From positions 1-26,611 of the forward strand of contig JAUQWT010000288.1 in the NCBI GenBank assembly GCA_030835005.1: a stretch of 26,611 bases of DNA. The letters run 5' to 3'. The stretch is from Ignavibacteria bacterium (lineage in GTDB: Bacteria > Bacteroidota > Ignavibacteria > Tepidaquicellales > OLB5). Below, in pieces: positions 7,617 through 14,595 of the stretch; within the stretch, counting starts at the first letter, position 1, and each line of letters starts with the position of its first letter. The notes below the pieces were generated by a model. It worked only from the letters and a program-made list of their open reading frames with translations. It ran no database searches and had not been told where the DNA came from. The position numbers and the translations under genes were made by a program.

Positions 7617-9473
7617 AAGCGAGTTGAAGAGTCCTCCCCTATCCATGAAAGGATATACACCGGTATTGTAAATAACCCTGTCAAGGATATTCTCAAATGT
7701 TAGTCCAAATGTAGCTTTGCCTATTTTACCCATGATGTAGAAATCTAAAGTGGCATTGGCCGGAATGTTTAGCTCCTTATAAGTAGATGTCTTAAGTGAA
7801 AAATAGACCTCGTCAAAGAAATTCGGACTTGCGTGATAAAACAATGCCTTTGACTTAGACCAAAATCTCGTTGTAAGCCCGAACTTAAATTCAAGTTTAT
7901 TCTTAAAAGCGTTATCTTCAAAGATCATGTCAATTCTACCTGAATGTTCTGGAAAGAGATCATTGCCGGCACTTCTGAAAGCGTATTGATAATTGGAACT
8001 TAATCTGAATTTGAAGAATCTTAGTTCAATATTTCCGTTGACACCTTTATAAACTAAACTTGGAGGTTCACTCAATATATACTGGACCACAGCATTATCA
8101 GCGGTTCTGAAATAATAGAACTCAGCACTAAGACTGATAACTTCAGTGGTTAACTTTCCGTGCAGCGAAGTGTAATTATCTTTATAGCTATAGATGCCAC
8201 CAAACTCTATATTAGATTTCCCGTTCAGCAATTTTAAATAGGAAATACTAAACCCGGGGCTGAAAGAAAACTTGTTCGTAATTTTTCTTGGGTCTGAATG
8301 GCCTTTGACAAAACCACTCAGATTTACTCCCTGATAATCAAGAGTAAGCTCTTGAAGCAAATCGATATAATCACTTATATGAGTGGAAGTACTGATCAAT
8401 CGCGAAAGATCAATTTCAGAGTTTGAGAGAACAGAAATTCCTTTTTTGAGTTTAAACTTCATTTGATGTTTGGCCTTGACTCCATAGTTTATCCAATGCT
8501 CATTTCTATTCCATACACCGTTTTGATAGAATCGTCTGAATGAATTGCTTGTGTAAAACTGAAGCTTGCTGAAAGAATGTTTTCCCGATAATAAGACTGC
8601 ACCTGCATCTATGTCAAATCTTTCTTTTTTTTCATCCTGTAAAACATAAAATGGGATGGCTAATGCTTCTTCGAAAATATCACTCTTATTTGAGATATCA
8701 ACTGTATCAGGATTTATTCCTTCATTAAGATCCCTTTCTATCTTTGAATAATTGACCTTTAAAAAGAAATTGAGTTTGTTACTCGGAGCAAAAGTGAGGT
8801 TAAACCTCCCAAGCCATTTGTCAAATCCGCTATTCAAATACTTACCGTCATAAGAGTGTTTTGTAATTCCGAAATTGAAGTTAAGCTTTTTAGAAAAGTT
8901 CTGGTGGAAGTTACCATCAAAGTATATATTCTCATATCTATCCTGATAAAAACTTATTTCCGTGTAAGGCCTGTATTGGAACAACTCCCTTTGAATAACA
9001 TTGATAGTATTAGAATAGTCATACGCACTATTACCGTAGCCATTTGAAAGCTCAATTTCAGATATTTCGTTTCTTGATAACAGATTCAGATCAACGCTGC
9101 CGTCAATCATATCATTAAGCGGCCTGCCGTTGCGAAATATTCCGGTTTTTTTTGAGTTCAGTTGATTGTAACTCAAGAAGTTTATTTGCCCAACATCCAT
9201 GTAATATAGATAATAGCCCGGCATATAGTTGAAGATGTCATCCAAAGTCTTTGCAGGAAACCACAAAAAGCGCTTACGGGTGACCGTATCAGGATTCGAC
9301 GGATTAAGATATTGCAGGCGGTGATCTGCAAGGATGAAGTTCTGTACGTAAGCGGTGTCTTTTTTTGTTACCGACTTTGGAGCAGGTTTTGTTGTATCTT
9401 GGGAATAAGATTTACCTGCAAGTAACATTGCTATTGCTAATGTCAATAAACAGTATTTTAAGGTCAAACTCAA
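7581..9473 (-). CDS. TonB-dependent-receptor-like outer membrane protein (plug domain plus beta-barrel)
   Basis: The product has 630 residues with a signal peptide at 1-24. Residues about 75-162 read as a diverged TonB plug domain: TLDDIFNYMPGYYL, then GIFRNGRPLNDMIDG, then ISEIELSNGYGNSAYDYSNTINVI. The rest is alternating amphipathic strand and turn sequence ending FNITWNFFD, as in outer membrane barrels. No carboxypeptidase-like N-terminal domain and no obvious TonB box are visible, so active TonB-driven uptake is not certain; it could be a ligand-binding or passive channel. The start is taken as TTG at 9473, because an in-frame stop lies just upstream and the first ATG is codon 16, inside the signal peptide; TTG at codon 3 is an equal choice. 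It converges on and overlaps the GT9 gene, and stem-loops lie immediately upstream. Confidence 0.75.
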   Translation of the reverse strand: MSLTLKYCLLTLAIAMLLAGKSYSQDTTKPAPKSVTKKDTAYVQNFILADHRLQYLNPSNPDTVTRKRFLWFPAKTLDDIFNYMPGYYLYYMDVGQINFLSYNQLNSKKTGIFRNGRPLNDMIDGSVDLNLLSRNEISEIELSNGYGNSAYDYSNTINVIQRELFQYRPYTEISFYQDRYENIYFDGNFHQNFSKKLNFNFGITKHSYDGKYLNSGFDKWLGRFNLTFAPSNKLNFFLKVNYSKIERDLNEGINPDTVDISNKSDIFEEALAIPFYVLQDEKKERFDIDAGAVLLSGKHSFSKLQFYTSNSFRRFYQNGVWNRNEHWINYGVKAKHQMKFKLKKGISVLSNSEIDLSRLISTSTHISDYIDLLQELTLDYQGVNLSGFVKGHSDPRKITNKFSFSPGFSISYLKLLNGKSNIEFGGIYSYKDNYTSLHGKLTTEVISLSAEFYYFRTADNAVVQYILSEPPSLVYKGVNGNIELRFFKFRLSSNYQYAFRSAGNDLFPEHSGRIDMIFEDNAFKNKLEFKFGLTTRFWSKSKALFYHASPNFFDEVYFSLKTSTYKELNIPANATLDFYIMGKIGKATFGLTFENILDRVIYNTGVYPFMDRGGLFNSLSRFNITWNFFD

Positions 9474-9495
9474 TTGTTATTGTTTCAGTTTTGAT

Positions 9496-9517
9496 CTAAA
9501 CCGTTGAGACGGTTTAG
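9496..9517. repeat. Perfect stem-loop 1 (REP-like)
   Basis: CTAAACCGT and ACGGTTTAG form a 9-bp perfect stem around TGAG. It is 23 bases from the TTG start of the TonB-receptor-like gene, so on the minus strand it would sit in that gene's leader, or at the end of transcripts from the lolD side. It is the first of three stem-loops in 100 bases. Confidence 0.6.
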
Positions 9518-9541
9518 CGATTATTATACTCGATTTCCCCC

Positions 9542-9555
9542 ACGACTAAAGTCGT
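9542..9555. repeat. Short perfect palindrome 2 (ACGACT/AGTCGT), REP-like
   Basis: ACGACT-AA-AGTCGT is flanked by CCCC on the left and TTGG on the right. From memory, motifs of this form (CCACGACTAAAGTCGTGG) occur as dispersed REP-like palindromes in Bacteroidota-type genomes. Only one copy is in this window, so dispersal cannot be shown here. Confidence 0.5.
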
Positions 9556-9574
9556 TGGATATATTCACATCCTA

Positions 9575-9596
9575 TTATTATGGTTACTCATAATAA
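9575..9596. repeat. Perfect stem-loop 3 (TTATTATG/CATAATAA)
   Basis: An 8-bp AT-rich perfect inverted repeat surrounds the six-base loop GTTACT. With the two preceding stem-loops it fills the space between the lolD-like gene and the TonB-receptor-like gene. A further 10-base palindrome, TTTCCGGAAA, lies at 9616-9625. Confidence 0.5.
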
Positions 9597-9646
9597 TTGA
9601 AGTATTACTCACATATTTCCGGAAAGACGGATGTAACTTATTCAAA

Positions 9647-10336
9647 TCAATTCACTATCTGTCCATCCACCATTTTTAGTGTGCGGTCTGTCATACTGGC
9701 AAATTGTTCGTTATGTGTTACAATTACAAAAGTCCTGTTATACTTTTTGCGAAGCTCGAAAATTATATTCATAACTTCATCGCTGTTCTTTGTATCCAGG
9801 TTACCTGTTGGCTCATCTGCCAGGATAACTTTTGGTGAGTTAATCAGTGCGCGTGCTATTGCCACTCTTTGCGCTTCGCCGCCTGATAGCTCCGATGGTT
9901 TATGATGAAGCCGCTCACCCAAACCGACTTCGGCGAGAAGTTCCTTGGCTCTTGATTCTACTGATTTCATGGATTTCCCGGAGATCATAGCTGCGATGCA
10001 GACATTTTCCACAGCAGTAAACTCAGGTAAGAGATGGTGAAACTGGAATATGAATCCGATCCTAGTATTGCGGAATCTCGCAAGATCATTGGGAGAAAGC
10101 CTGAACACATTTTCACCATCGAAGATGACCTCACCGCTTGTAGGTTTATCCAGTGTACCGACAAGATGAAGAAATGTACTTTTGCCCGCCCCCGAAGGCC
10201 CGACAATAGTGATAATTTCACCCTCAAAAATTTCGGTATCAATTCCCTTTAACACTCTTAATGACTTATCTTTGGAAATTTTATATTCTTTGGTTAAACC
10301 AGTTGTCTTGATTATTACTTTTTTTTCAGCGTTCAA
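9647..10336 (-). CDS. lolD: LolD-type ABC transporter ATP-binding protein
   Basis: This 229-residue ABC ATPase is of the LolD/MacB/FtsE class. Walker A is GPSGAGKST (46-54), the Q-loop glutamine is Q98 in FIFQFHHLLPEF, the signature is LSGGEAQRVAIARAL (150-164), Walker B is VILADEP (170-176), and the switch histidine is H208 in VTHNE. All catalytic residues are intact. FIFQFHHLLPEFTAVENV is typical of LolD. With the permease 30 bases upstream it should form the inner membrane complex that releases lipoproteins to the carrier LolA. There is no in-frame ATG for about 115 codons, so the start must be a non-ATG codon; TTG at 10336 gives the expected N-terminus. MacB-like efflux is less likely, since the permease has the LolC/E form. 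Confidence 0.88.
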   Translation of the reverse strand: MNAEKKVIIKTTGLTKEYKISKDKSLRVLKGIDTEIFEGEIITIVGPSGAGKSTFLHLVGTLDKPTSGEVIFDGENVFRLSPNDLARFRNTRIGFIFQFHHLLPEFTAVENVCIAAMISGKSMKSVESRAKELLAEVGLGERLHHKPSELSGGEAQRVAIARALINSPKVILADEPTGNLDTKNSDEVMNIIFELRKKYNRTFVIVTHNEQFASMTDRTLKMVDGQIVN

Positions 10337-10366
10337 TATAATTGTTATTGCTTATTGTTAATTGAT

Positions 10367-11599
10367 TTATTCCCATCTTATAGCTTTAATCGGTTCCTGC
10401 CTTGCTGCGCGAAGCGCAGGATACAACGATGCAAGAAAAGCAAGCAGCATAGCGCAAAGTCCAACATAAATATAATCAGTAAATCTTATATCTATTGGCA
10501 GCGCATCAATTGAGTACACCATTGAATCCAGCGGGTAGAATTTGAATTTTATCTGTGCAAGACAAACGGCTAACCCCAGGATCGAGCCAATAATGGTTCC
10601 GTATAAACCTATGAGTATTCCTTCAAACATGAATATTCGAAGTATTCCTGAGTTTTTTGTACCCATTGCTTTAAGAATCCCGATATCTCTTCTTTTTTCC
10701 ATTACTGTCATCGTAAGCGAGCCAACTATACTGAACGAGGCGACAGCAATTATTAGTGAGAGTACTGTAAACGCAGTCCATCTTTCGATCTTCATTACAG
10801 TGTACAGGTCTTCGTGAAGGTCATACCAGGTGCTGATCTTAAGTCCCCGCCTGCCGGCAAGAACTTTCTGCAAGCTCTCTTTCTCATTTTCAGAATTATT
10901 TATGTTGCCAAGTCTTATTTCAACTCCATTCACGTTACTGCCAAGATCGTATAGGCTTTGGGATTTTGAAATTGATATGAAAGAGTACATTTTGTCATAT
11001 TCACGGTTATTTGCATCAAATATTCCCCTAACAACAAATTTCTGTGTCTTTGGAGTTACTATTTGAGTCAAAGCGCGCTCCATTCCGACCGGGCTCATCA
11101 CAGAAATAGTATCAAGCACTCTTGCCTCCAGTTTTCCAGCGAGGCTTCCGCCAATCACAATTCCTCCGATTTCATCGTTATCATTGAACACAAATTCTCC
11201 CAATGTTGTTTTATCTTTTACATCTGAAAGCTGTTCGATCTTGCTTTCATCTACACCCTTTACAAATGCAACTATGTTATTCTTTTTTGATGAAATGACT
11301 CCCTTATTCAATGTAAAAGGCGCGATTGCTTTAATATCTCCGCTTGACTTAACCTTATCGATCAGATTCGTATGATCCGCCAAAATACCGCCTGAATCTG
11401 ATTCAATCCTTAGATGCGGATCAAATCCGGTAAGTGTATCAACCTGGTACTTGTTGAATCCATTGAAAACAGAAAGCATTACGATAAGTGCTGTTACACC
11501 AACAGACAGACCAATAACGGAGATAAAGGTTATTACCGTTATGAACTGTACTTTTCTTTTAGAGAGTAGATATCTTTTTGCTATAAATCTTTCAAACAA
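10367..11599 (-). CDS. LolC/LolE-type lipoprotein-releasing permease
   Basis: The product is a 410-residue membrane protein with the classic layout: the N-terminus FERFIAKRYLLSKRK, membrane helix 1 (about 19-46, with ISVIGLSVGVTALIVMLS), a large periplasmic domain (about 50-275), and three helices (about 277-300, 322-350 and 372-398). The cytosolic coupling segment MEKRRDIGILKAMGT is diagnostic of the FtsX/LolE family, and the protein ends PALRAARQEPIKAIRWE. Only one permease gene is present beside lolD, so it may work as a homodimer, as in organisms with a single LolC/E-type (LolF) subunit. The start is TTG at 11599; no ATG occurs before codon 41, inside helix 1. It is co-oriented with the SerK-like gene upstream (55-base gap) and lolD downstream (30-base gap). 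Confidence 0.88.
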   Translation of the reverse strand: MFERFIAKRYLLSKRKVQFITVITFISVIGLSVGVTALIVMLSVFNGFNKYQVDTLTGFDPHLRIESDSGGILADHTNLIDKVKSSGDIKAIAPFTLNKGVISSKKNNIVAFVKGVDESKIEQLSDVKDKTTLGEFVFNDNDEIGGIVIGGSLAGKLEARVLDTISVMSPVGMERALTQIVTPKTQKFVVRGIFDANNREYDKMYSFISISKSQSLYDLGSNVNGVEIRLGNINNSENEKESLQKVLAGRRGLKISTWYDLHEDLYTVMKIERWTAFTVLSLIIAVASFSIVGSLTMTVMEKRRDIGILKAMGTKNSGILRIFMFEGILIGLYGTIIGSILGLAVCLAQIKFKFYPLDSMVYSIDALPIDIRFTDYIYVGLCAMLLAFLASLYPALRAARQEPIKAIRWE

Positions 11600-11654
11600 A
11601 TTCTTAAAAGTGAGTTATCGAAATAGTGAAATAATGAGTTGGCGTAAAAATTTG

Positions 11655-12476
11655 TCATTCATCGAAAACTAAAATTGGTTCTTTATAGAGTCTTACTTTT
11701 TTTGTATCTATCTTATATTGTATGAACTGTTGAAGGTCATAATTGCGCTTTTCCAGATGCTCGTCTGATTTAAGTGCATCAATCAGTATCTTTATATGAA
11801 GAACCCGGTTGGGAATCAGGTGCCTTGAAATGCCTGCTGTAAGCTTTTGTTCCAATCCTGAAATAGTAACAATATCATCTTTTTTGAATTCAGGGTAAAC
11901 TATTAATAAACCGTCATCCGGAGAGAGCGAAGATATGTCAGAGATATCAGAATCGTTGTCAATCCTGGTATAACTGTACTTAGTTTCATAGTACCGGTTC
12001 AACTTGCTGAGCGAAATCAACATTTCCCTAAGATCACTGCTGAATTTTATGCATATCGATTCACCGTTTTTTGATATTACTCCGGTCCGGTCAATTCCGA
12101 ACAGTCTCTTGTTCCTATTCCAATCGTCATACTGAATGCCGTTCTCATTCAAATGGGATATGATTTCCTGCATTGTCATATCAGAAACAAAATGATACCA
12201 TGACTTCAACTGCACATCAGGACTTGAATAATCAACCAGCTGGGTCAGTATAGTTTTGCAGCCAAGTCTGTTCAGGGCTTCAAAACGATTTGCACCATCA
12301 ATAAGTATATACTTGCTGTCTATCCGAGCTACAATTAGCGGATTGTACAATACATTTTCTTTTTCAAAGCGTTCAATAAGCTTTGATGAGCGATTATCCT
12401 CGCACTCTTCATGCAATAAGATATCTGAGGCTTTTAGCAGCCTAAGCTCGAACTTTTCACCGGCAAGAATGGACAT
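11655..12476 (-). CDS. ParB-fold protein resembling free serine kinase SerK / SbnI
   Basis: The product has 273 residues from the ATG at 12476; a TTG one codon upstream is less likely. The N-terminal ParB/sulfiredoxin-like domain reads LKASDILLHEECEDNR, PLIVARIDSKYILIDGANRF, then LVDYSSPDVQLKSWYHF. Its order and the late ISRHLIP motif match my recollection of archaeal SerK and staphylococcal SbnI, which phosphorylate free L-serine, SerK using ADP. Glu23, in LHEE, aligns with the catalytic glutamate of SerK (PHE). The phosphate-binding DGHHR of SerK is DGANR here (residues 60-64), so activity may differ or be lost. A DNA-binding role like that of ParB or SbnI is an alternative; I see no clear helix-turn-helix. 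It is the first gene of an apparent operon with the lipoprotein-release permease and ATPase, a context that does not explain a serine kinase. Confidence 0.65.
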   Translation of the reverse strand: MSILAGEKFELRLLKASDILLHEECEDNRSSKLIERFEKENVLYNPLIVARIDSKYILIDGANRFEALNRLGCKTILTQLVDYSSPDVQLKSWYHFVSDMTMQEIISHLNENGIQYDDWNRNKRLFGIDRTGVISKNGESICIKFSSDLREMLISLSKLNRYYETKYSYTRIDNDSDISDISSLSPDDGLLIVYPEFKKDDIVTISGLEQKLTAGISRHLIPNRVLHIKILIDALKSDEHLEKRNYDLQQFIQYKIDTKKVRLYKEPILVFDE

Positions 12477-12568
12477 CAAAGACAGAAATCTTTAAAATTA
12501 TCAGCAATATAGCAATCATATTATTGGTATTCTGTAGAAAGAGTTATGCCTATTCGATCATATGAAAC

Positions 12569-12590
12569 GGGGACGAAATTGCCCGTCCCC
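12569..12590 (-). terminator. Probable terminator downstream of the small membrane protein gene
   Basis: GGGGACG and CGTCCCC form a 7-bp GC-rich stem around an 8-base loop. On the minus strand it is followed by GTTTCAT, a poor U-run. It lies 55 bases after the stop of the small membrane protein gene and about 90 bases before the start of the SerK-like gene, so it may separate the two transcription units. Confidence 0.5.
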
Positions 12591-12644
12591 TCCATTAAAA
12601 ACTGAGAATTTAGTTTTGATCAAATAGAGAACAAGAAGAAGAAT

Positions 12645-13067
12645 CTACTTCCCTTCAAGTACTTTAACGTCTCTTTTGCCGTGGATGAATGCTGTAATAA
12701 TGGCCGCAATAAACATCATTGCAAAAATCCCTATTCCATCCGGAATTACTGCTTTATATGGGACTTTCATCCCACCCCATGTAAAAAGAACGTATGGTAC
12801 AGAAGTAAACAGAGCGATAACAACACCGAACTTAAAACCTTCTGTGAGTGATGAGCCACCCTTGTACCCCTGGTTATAAATAACATACAGAAAAAGTGAT
12901 TGAACGAAACTAGCAAGAGCAAATGCCCAAATCTTCATATCGCTATCAGGCCGCTGCATAAAACCGTAATATGGTTTAAGAAACTCGGCAAGTAATATTC
13001 CATAGCAAAGCCAGCCAAGCAGGAATAAGATTATACCTACTACGATTGTGGAAAGTACTAATTTCAT
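12645..13067 (-). CDS. Small four-helix membrane protein, possibly DUF1761-like
   Basis: The product has 140 residues with four hydrophobic segments (about 3-26, 46-66, 79-99 and 107-129) and short charged loops. The first helix ends FLLGWLCYGILLAEF, like the 'GxxWYG' start of DUF1761-type integral membrane proteins; I make this link tentatively from pattern only. No catalytic residues stand out and I assign no function. The start is well supported: AAGGAGG, a strong Shine-Dalgarno sequence, lies seven bases before the ATG, which is unusual in this window. It is downstream of the outer membrane barrel gene with about 90 bases between. Confidence 0.7.
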   Translation of the reverse strand: MKLVLSTIVVGIILFLLGWLCYGILLAEFLKPYYGFMQRPDSDMKIWAFALASFVQSLFLYVIYNQGYKGGSSLTEGFKFGVVIALFTSVPYVLFTWGGMKVPYKAVIPDGIGIFAMMFIAAIITAFIHGKRDVKVLEGK

Positions 13068-13068
13068 T

Positions 13069-13078
13069 TTTCCCTCCT
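13069..13078 (-). promoter_or_regulatory. Strong Shine-Dalgarno site of the small membrane protein gene
   Basis: On the minus strand the sequence reads CAAGGAGGGAAAAATG. A full AAGGAGG at this spacing fixes the start at 13067. Only this gene and the lipoprotein gene at 14481 have clear Shine-Dalgarno sites here; the other starts lie in plain AT-rich sequence. Confidence 0.7.
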
Positions 13079-13157
13079 TGAAGAAAAATTATTAAAATGT
13101 AATAACCATGAAACTAATAACTTTTCTCAAAGAAGTGAACAACGGCAAATTAATGAA

Positions 13158-14021
13158 TTACAGGGTAATATTAAAGCCCGAAGAGACTCCCCAGCTGTTG
13201 TACTCATCCAAGGTAACCGAGCCGCCGAGAGATAGGCCGATCTTTTTAGTGATCATAAAACCAAGTCCGCTATAAACGGAGGTTGAATTGTAATTAAGTC
13301 TTGTGTTGCGCGAAAAACTGCCCCCTGCATACATTGATACTTTATCTGAGAATTGGTAAGAAGGTCCAAGTGAAATGATGAATTCAGGTTCAAAACGATA
13401 ATTGTAGAGGCTATTAATGCTGTCTATGGCACTTTGTGTAAATGTTATGTACTTCCTTTGGCTTGGTATATCCCTTCTTTGCAGGAAATTCAGTTCTAAG
13501 CTTACATCATATCCGAAGTTCCCGGTATAAAATCCTTGTGCGATTCCAAGAAAAATATCAACTTTGCCAGTTCCAAGCTCAGTCTGTGATGAAGCTGTAG
13601 GCAGCTTGATGACACTTTGGATAGCATGTGAAAAATATTCTGACTCCTGGAAAGCATATTTTACTCCGATGTAGGAATCGCCGAAGCCCCTGATTTTTGA
13701 GCCTGCAAAATTATATGATTCGGTATATGGATAGATCCCCGCAAAGACCTCCAGTTTGTTCGTTACCCCATAATTTAAAGATAGTGGTATCTCTAAAGTC
13801 TCTTCGCTGTAAGAGACACCCAATGAGACCGAGTATTTACCTTTCTGCATTGTGTAAGCATCCACACCAAAACCGGGTCTGTTAGCACTCAAAAAATACG
13901 AATATGCAGTCTGTCCGTACAGATCAATTAATCCTTTAACTTTTTTTCTGTTCTGAGACAAAGGTTCCATAAGAGAAGAAAGTAATAAGACAGCTATGAG
14001 TATTATTTTTACTGTTTTCAT
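13158..14021 (-). CDS. Outer membrane beta-barrel protein, MetA-pathway (Phenol_MetA_deg) type
   Basis: The product has 287 residues with a signal peptide at about 1-23. The body alternates aromatic and polar residues in beta-strand style. It contains GKYSVSLGVSYSEETLEIPL, LNYGVTNKLEVFAGIYPY, then IRGFGDSYIGVKYAF, and VIKLPTASSQTELGTGKVD. That order (a 'YGvtdrlE' motif, then 'GfGD..lg.KY', then 'klPT....lGtGk.D') is the signature of the Phenol_MetA_deg/'putative transporter' barrel family, often annotated as outer membrane transporters without a proven substrate. The ATG at 14021 is followed directly by a good signal peptide. It lies 64 bases after the lipoprotein gene, but a terminator-like hairpin with a six-U run ends just nine bases before the start codon, so how it is transcribed is unclear. 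Confidence 0.72.
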   Translation of the reverse strand: MKTVKIILIAVLLLSSLMEPLSQNRKKVKGLIDLYGQTAYSYFLSANRPGFGVDAYTMQKGKYSVSLGVSYSEETLEIPLSLNYGVTNKLEVFAGIYPYTESYNFAGSKIRGFGDSYIGVKYAFQESEYFSHAIQSVIKLPTASSQTELGTGKVDIFLGIAQGFYTGNFGYDVSLELNFLQRRDIPSQRKYITFTQSAIDSINSLYNYRFEPEFIISLGPSYQFSDKVSMYAGGSFSRNTRLNYNSTSVYSGLGFMITKKIGLSLGGSVTLDEYNSWGVSSGFNITL

Positions 14022-14029
14022 ATTTAAAT

Positions 14030-14063
14030 AAAAAATCCGGGTTGGAAATTTTCCAAACCCGGA
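14030..14063 (-). terminator. Strong rho-independent terminator or attenuator between the lipoprotein and barrel genes
   Basis: On the minus strand, TCCGGGTT pairs with AACCCGGA and, inside that, GGAAA with TTTCC with one bulged base; TTTTTT follows at once. The structure sits 22 bases after the lipoprotein stop, and its U-run ends 9 bases before the ATG of the next gene. It would be a textbook terminator for the lipoprotein gene, or an attenuator in the leader of the barrel gene. Confidence 0.8.
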
Positions 14064-14085
14064 CGAATTTCAAAAATTCAGACTT

Positions 14086-14481
14086 CTATTTTGATGTAAT
14101 TTCAACTTCATTGCTTGCAAGTACCGTTCCGTCCTTTTTTAGGCAGCTTACTTTGTATTTACCAGGTTCTTTGAACTCTACATCATCAAAATGTATATAA
14201 TCCCAACTTGATTGGACCGTGAAAGGAAATGTTTCAACCGGCTTGCCTGAAGCAACATCGGTAACATTTATGTCCACCGAAGTTACTCCAATCGGTTTGG
14301 AAAGTTTCATCATAACAGTAATAGTGCCTGTTGTGAATTTAGTACCTTCCCCGATCTCTTTTGTGGTATATTTCTCACAGAAATACAGTCTATCTCCGCC
14401 TGTCAGATTCTGCAGCTTCGAGCAGGATACGACCACTAAAAATAAGACAACAAAAGCAGCGAAAAGTTTAATCTTGTTCAT
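14086..14481 (-). CDS. Small lipoprotein of unknown function
   Basis: The product has 131 residues with a lipoprotein signal peptide: basic MNKIK, a hydrophobic core, and lipobox VVVSC with the modified cysteine at residue 20. The mature part (21-131) is soluble and looks like a single beta-sandwich domain: GTITVMMKLSKPIGVTSVDI, SSWDYIHFDDVEFKEPGKYK, and a GTVLASNEVEI end. The phrase 'DVEFKEPGKYKV' recalls Ig-like modules that present or modify other envelope proteins. No catalytic residues are evident and I do not recognise the family. The start is supported by AAAGGAG upstream of the ATG. It precedes the outer membrane barrel gene on the same strand, and an envelope role together with that barrel is a guess from position. 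Confidence 0.75.
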   Translation of the reverse strand: MNKIKLFAAFVVLFLVVVSCSKLQNLTGGDRLYFCEKYTTKEIGEGTKFTTGTITVMMKLSKPIGVTSVDINVTDVASGKPVETFPFTVQSSWDYIHFDDVEFKEPGKYKVSCLKKDGTVLASNEVEITSK

Positions 14482-14515
14482 TAATGTTCTCCTTTAGAAT
14501 TGGATTACTTTGGTG

Positions 14516-14523
14516 CAAAAATA
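14516..14523 (-). promoter_or_regulatory. Possible -7 element for the lipoprotein gene
   Basis: On the minus strand this reads TATTTTTG, a full match to TAnnTTTG. The best upstream TTG is 24 bases away, longer than the usual 19-21. Transcription would start about 28 bases before the ATG, leaving room for the Shine-Dalgarno site. Confidence 0.35.
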
Positions 14524-14595
14524 CTGAATAAAATTGAAATTAAAAACCAAGATAATTGACGGTAACTGTTTATTCAATTGACCAGTTAGTGAAAG

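Noticed and set aside
9597..9905. 102-codon open frame on the plus strand
   Set aside because: It is antisense to the end of the lolD gene, which has intact Walker and signature motifs.
12474..12479. TTG at 12479 as start of the SerK-like gene
   Set aside because: An ATG follows at the very next codon and is the more likely start, so the annotation begins there.
14030..14063. Riboswitch in front of the barrel gene
   Set aside because: Only one simple hairpin with a U-run is visible, without the extra conserved helices a known riboswitch would need; terminator or attenuator is the simpler reading.
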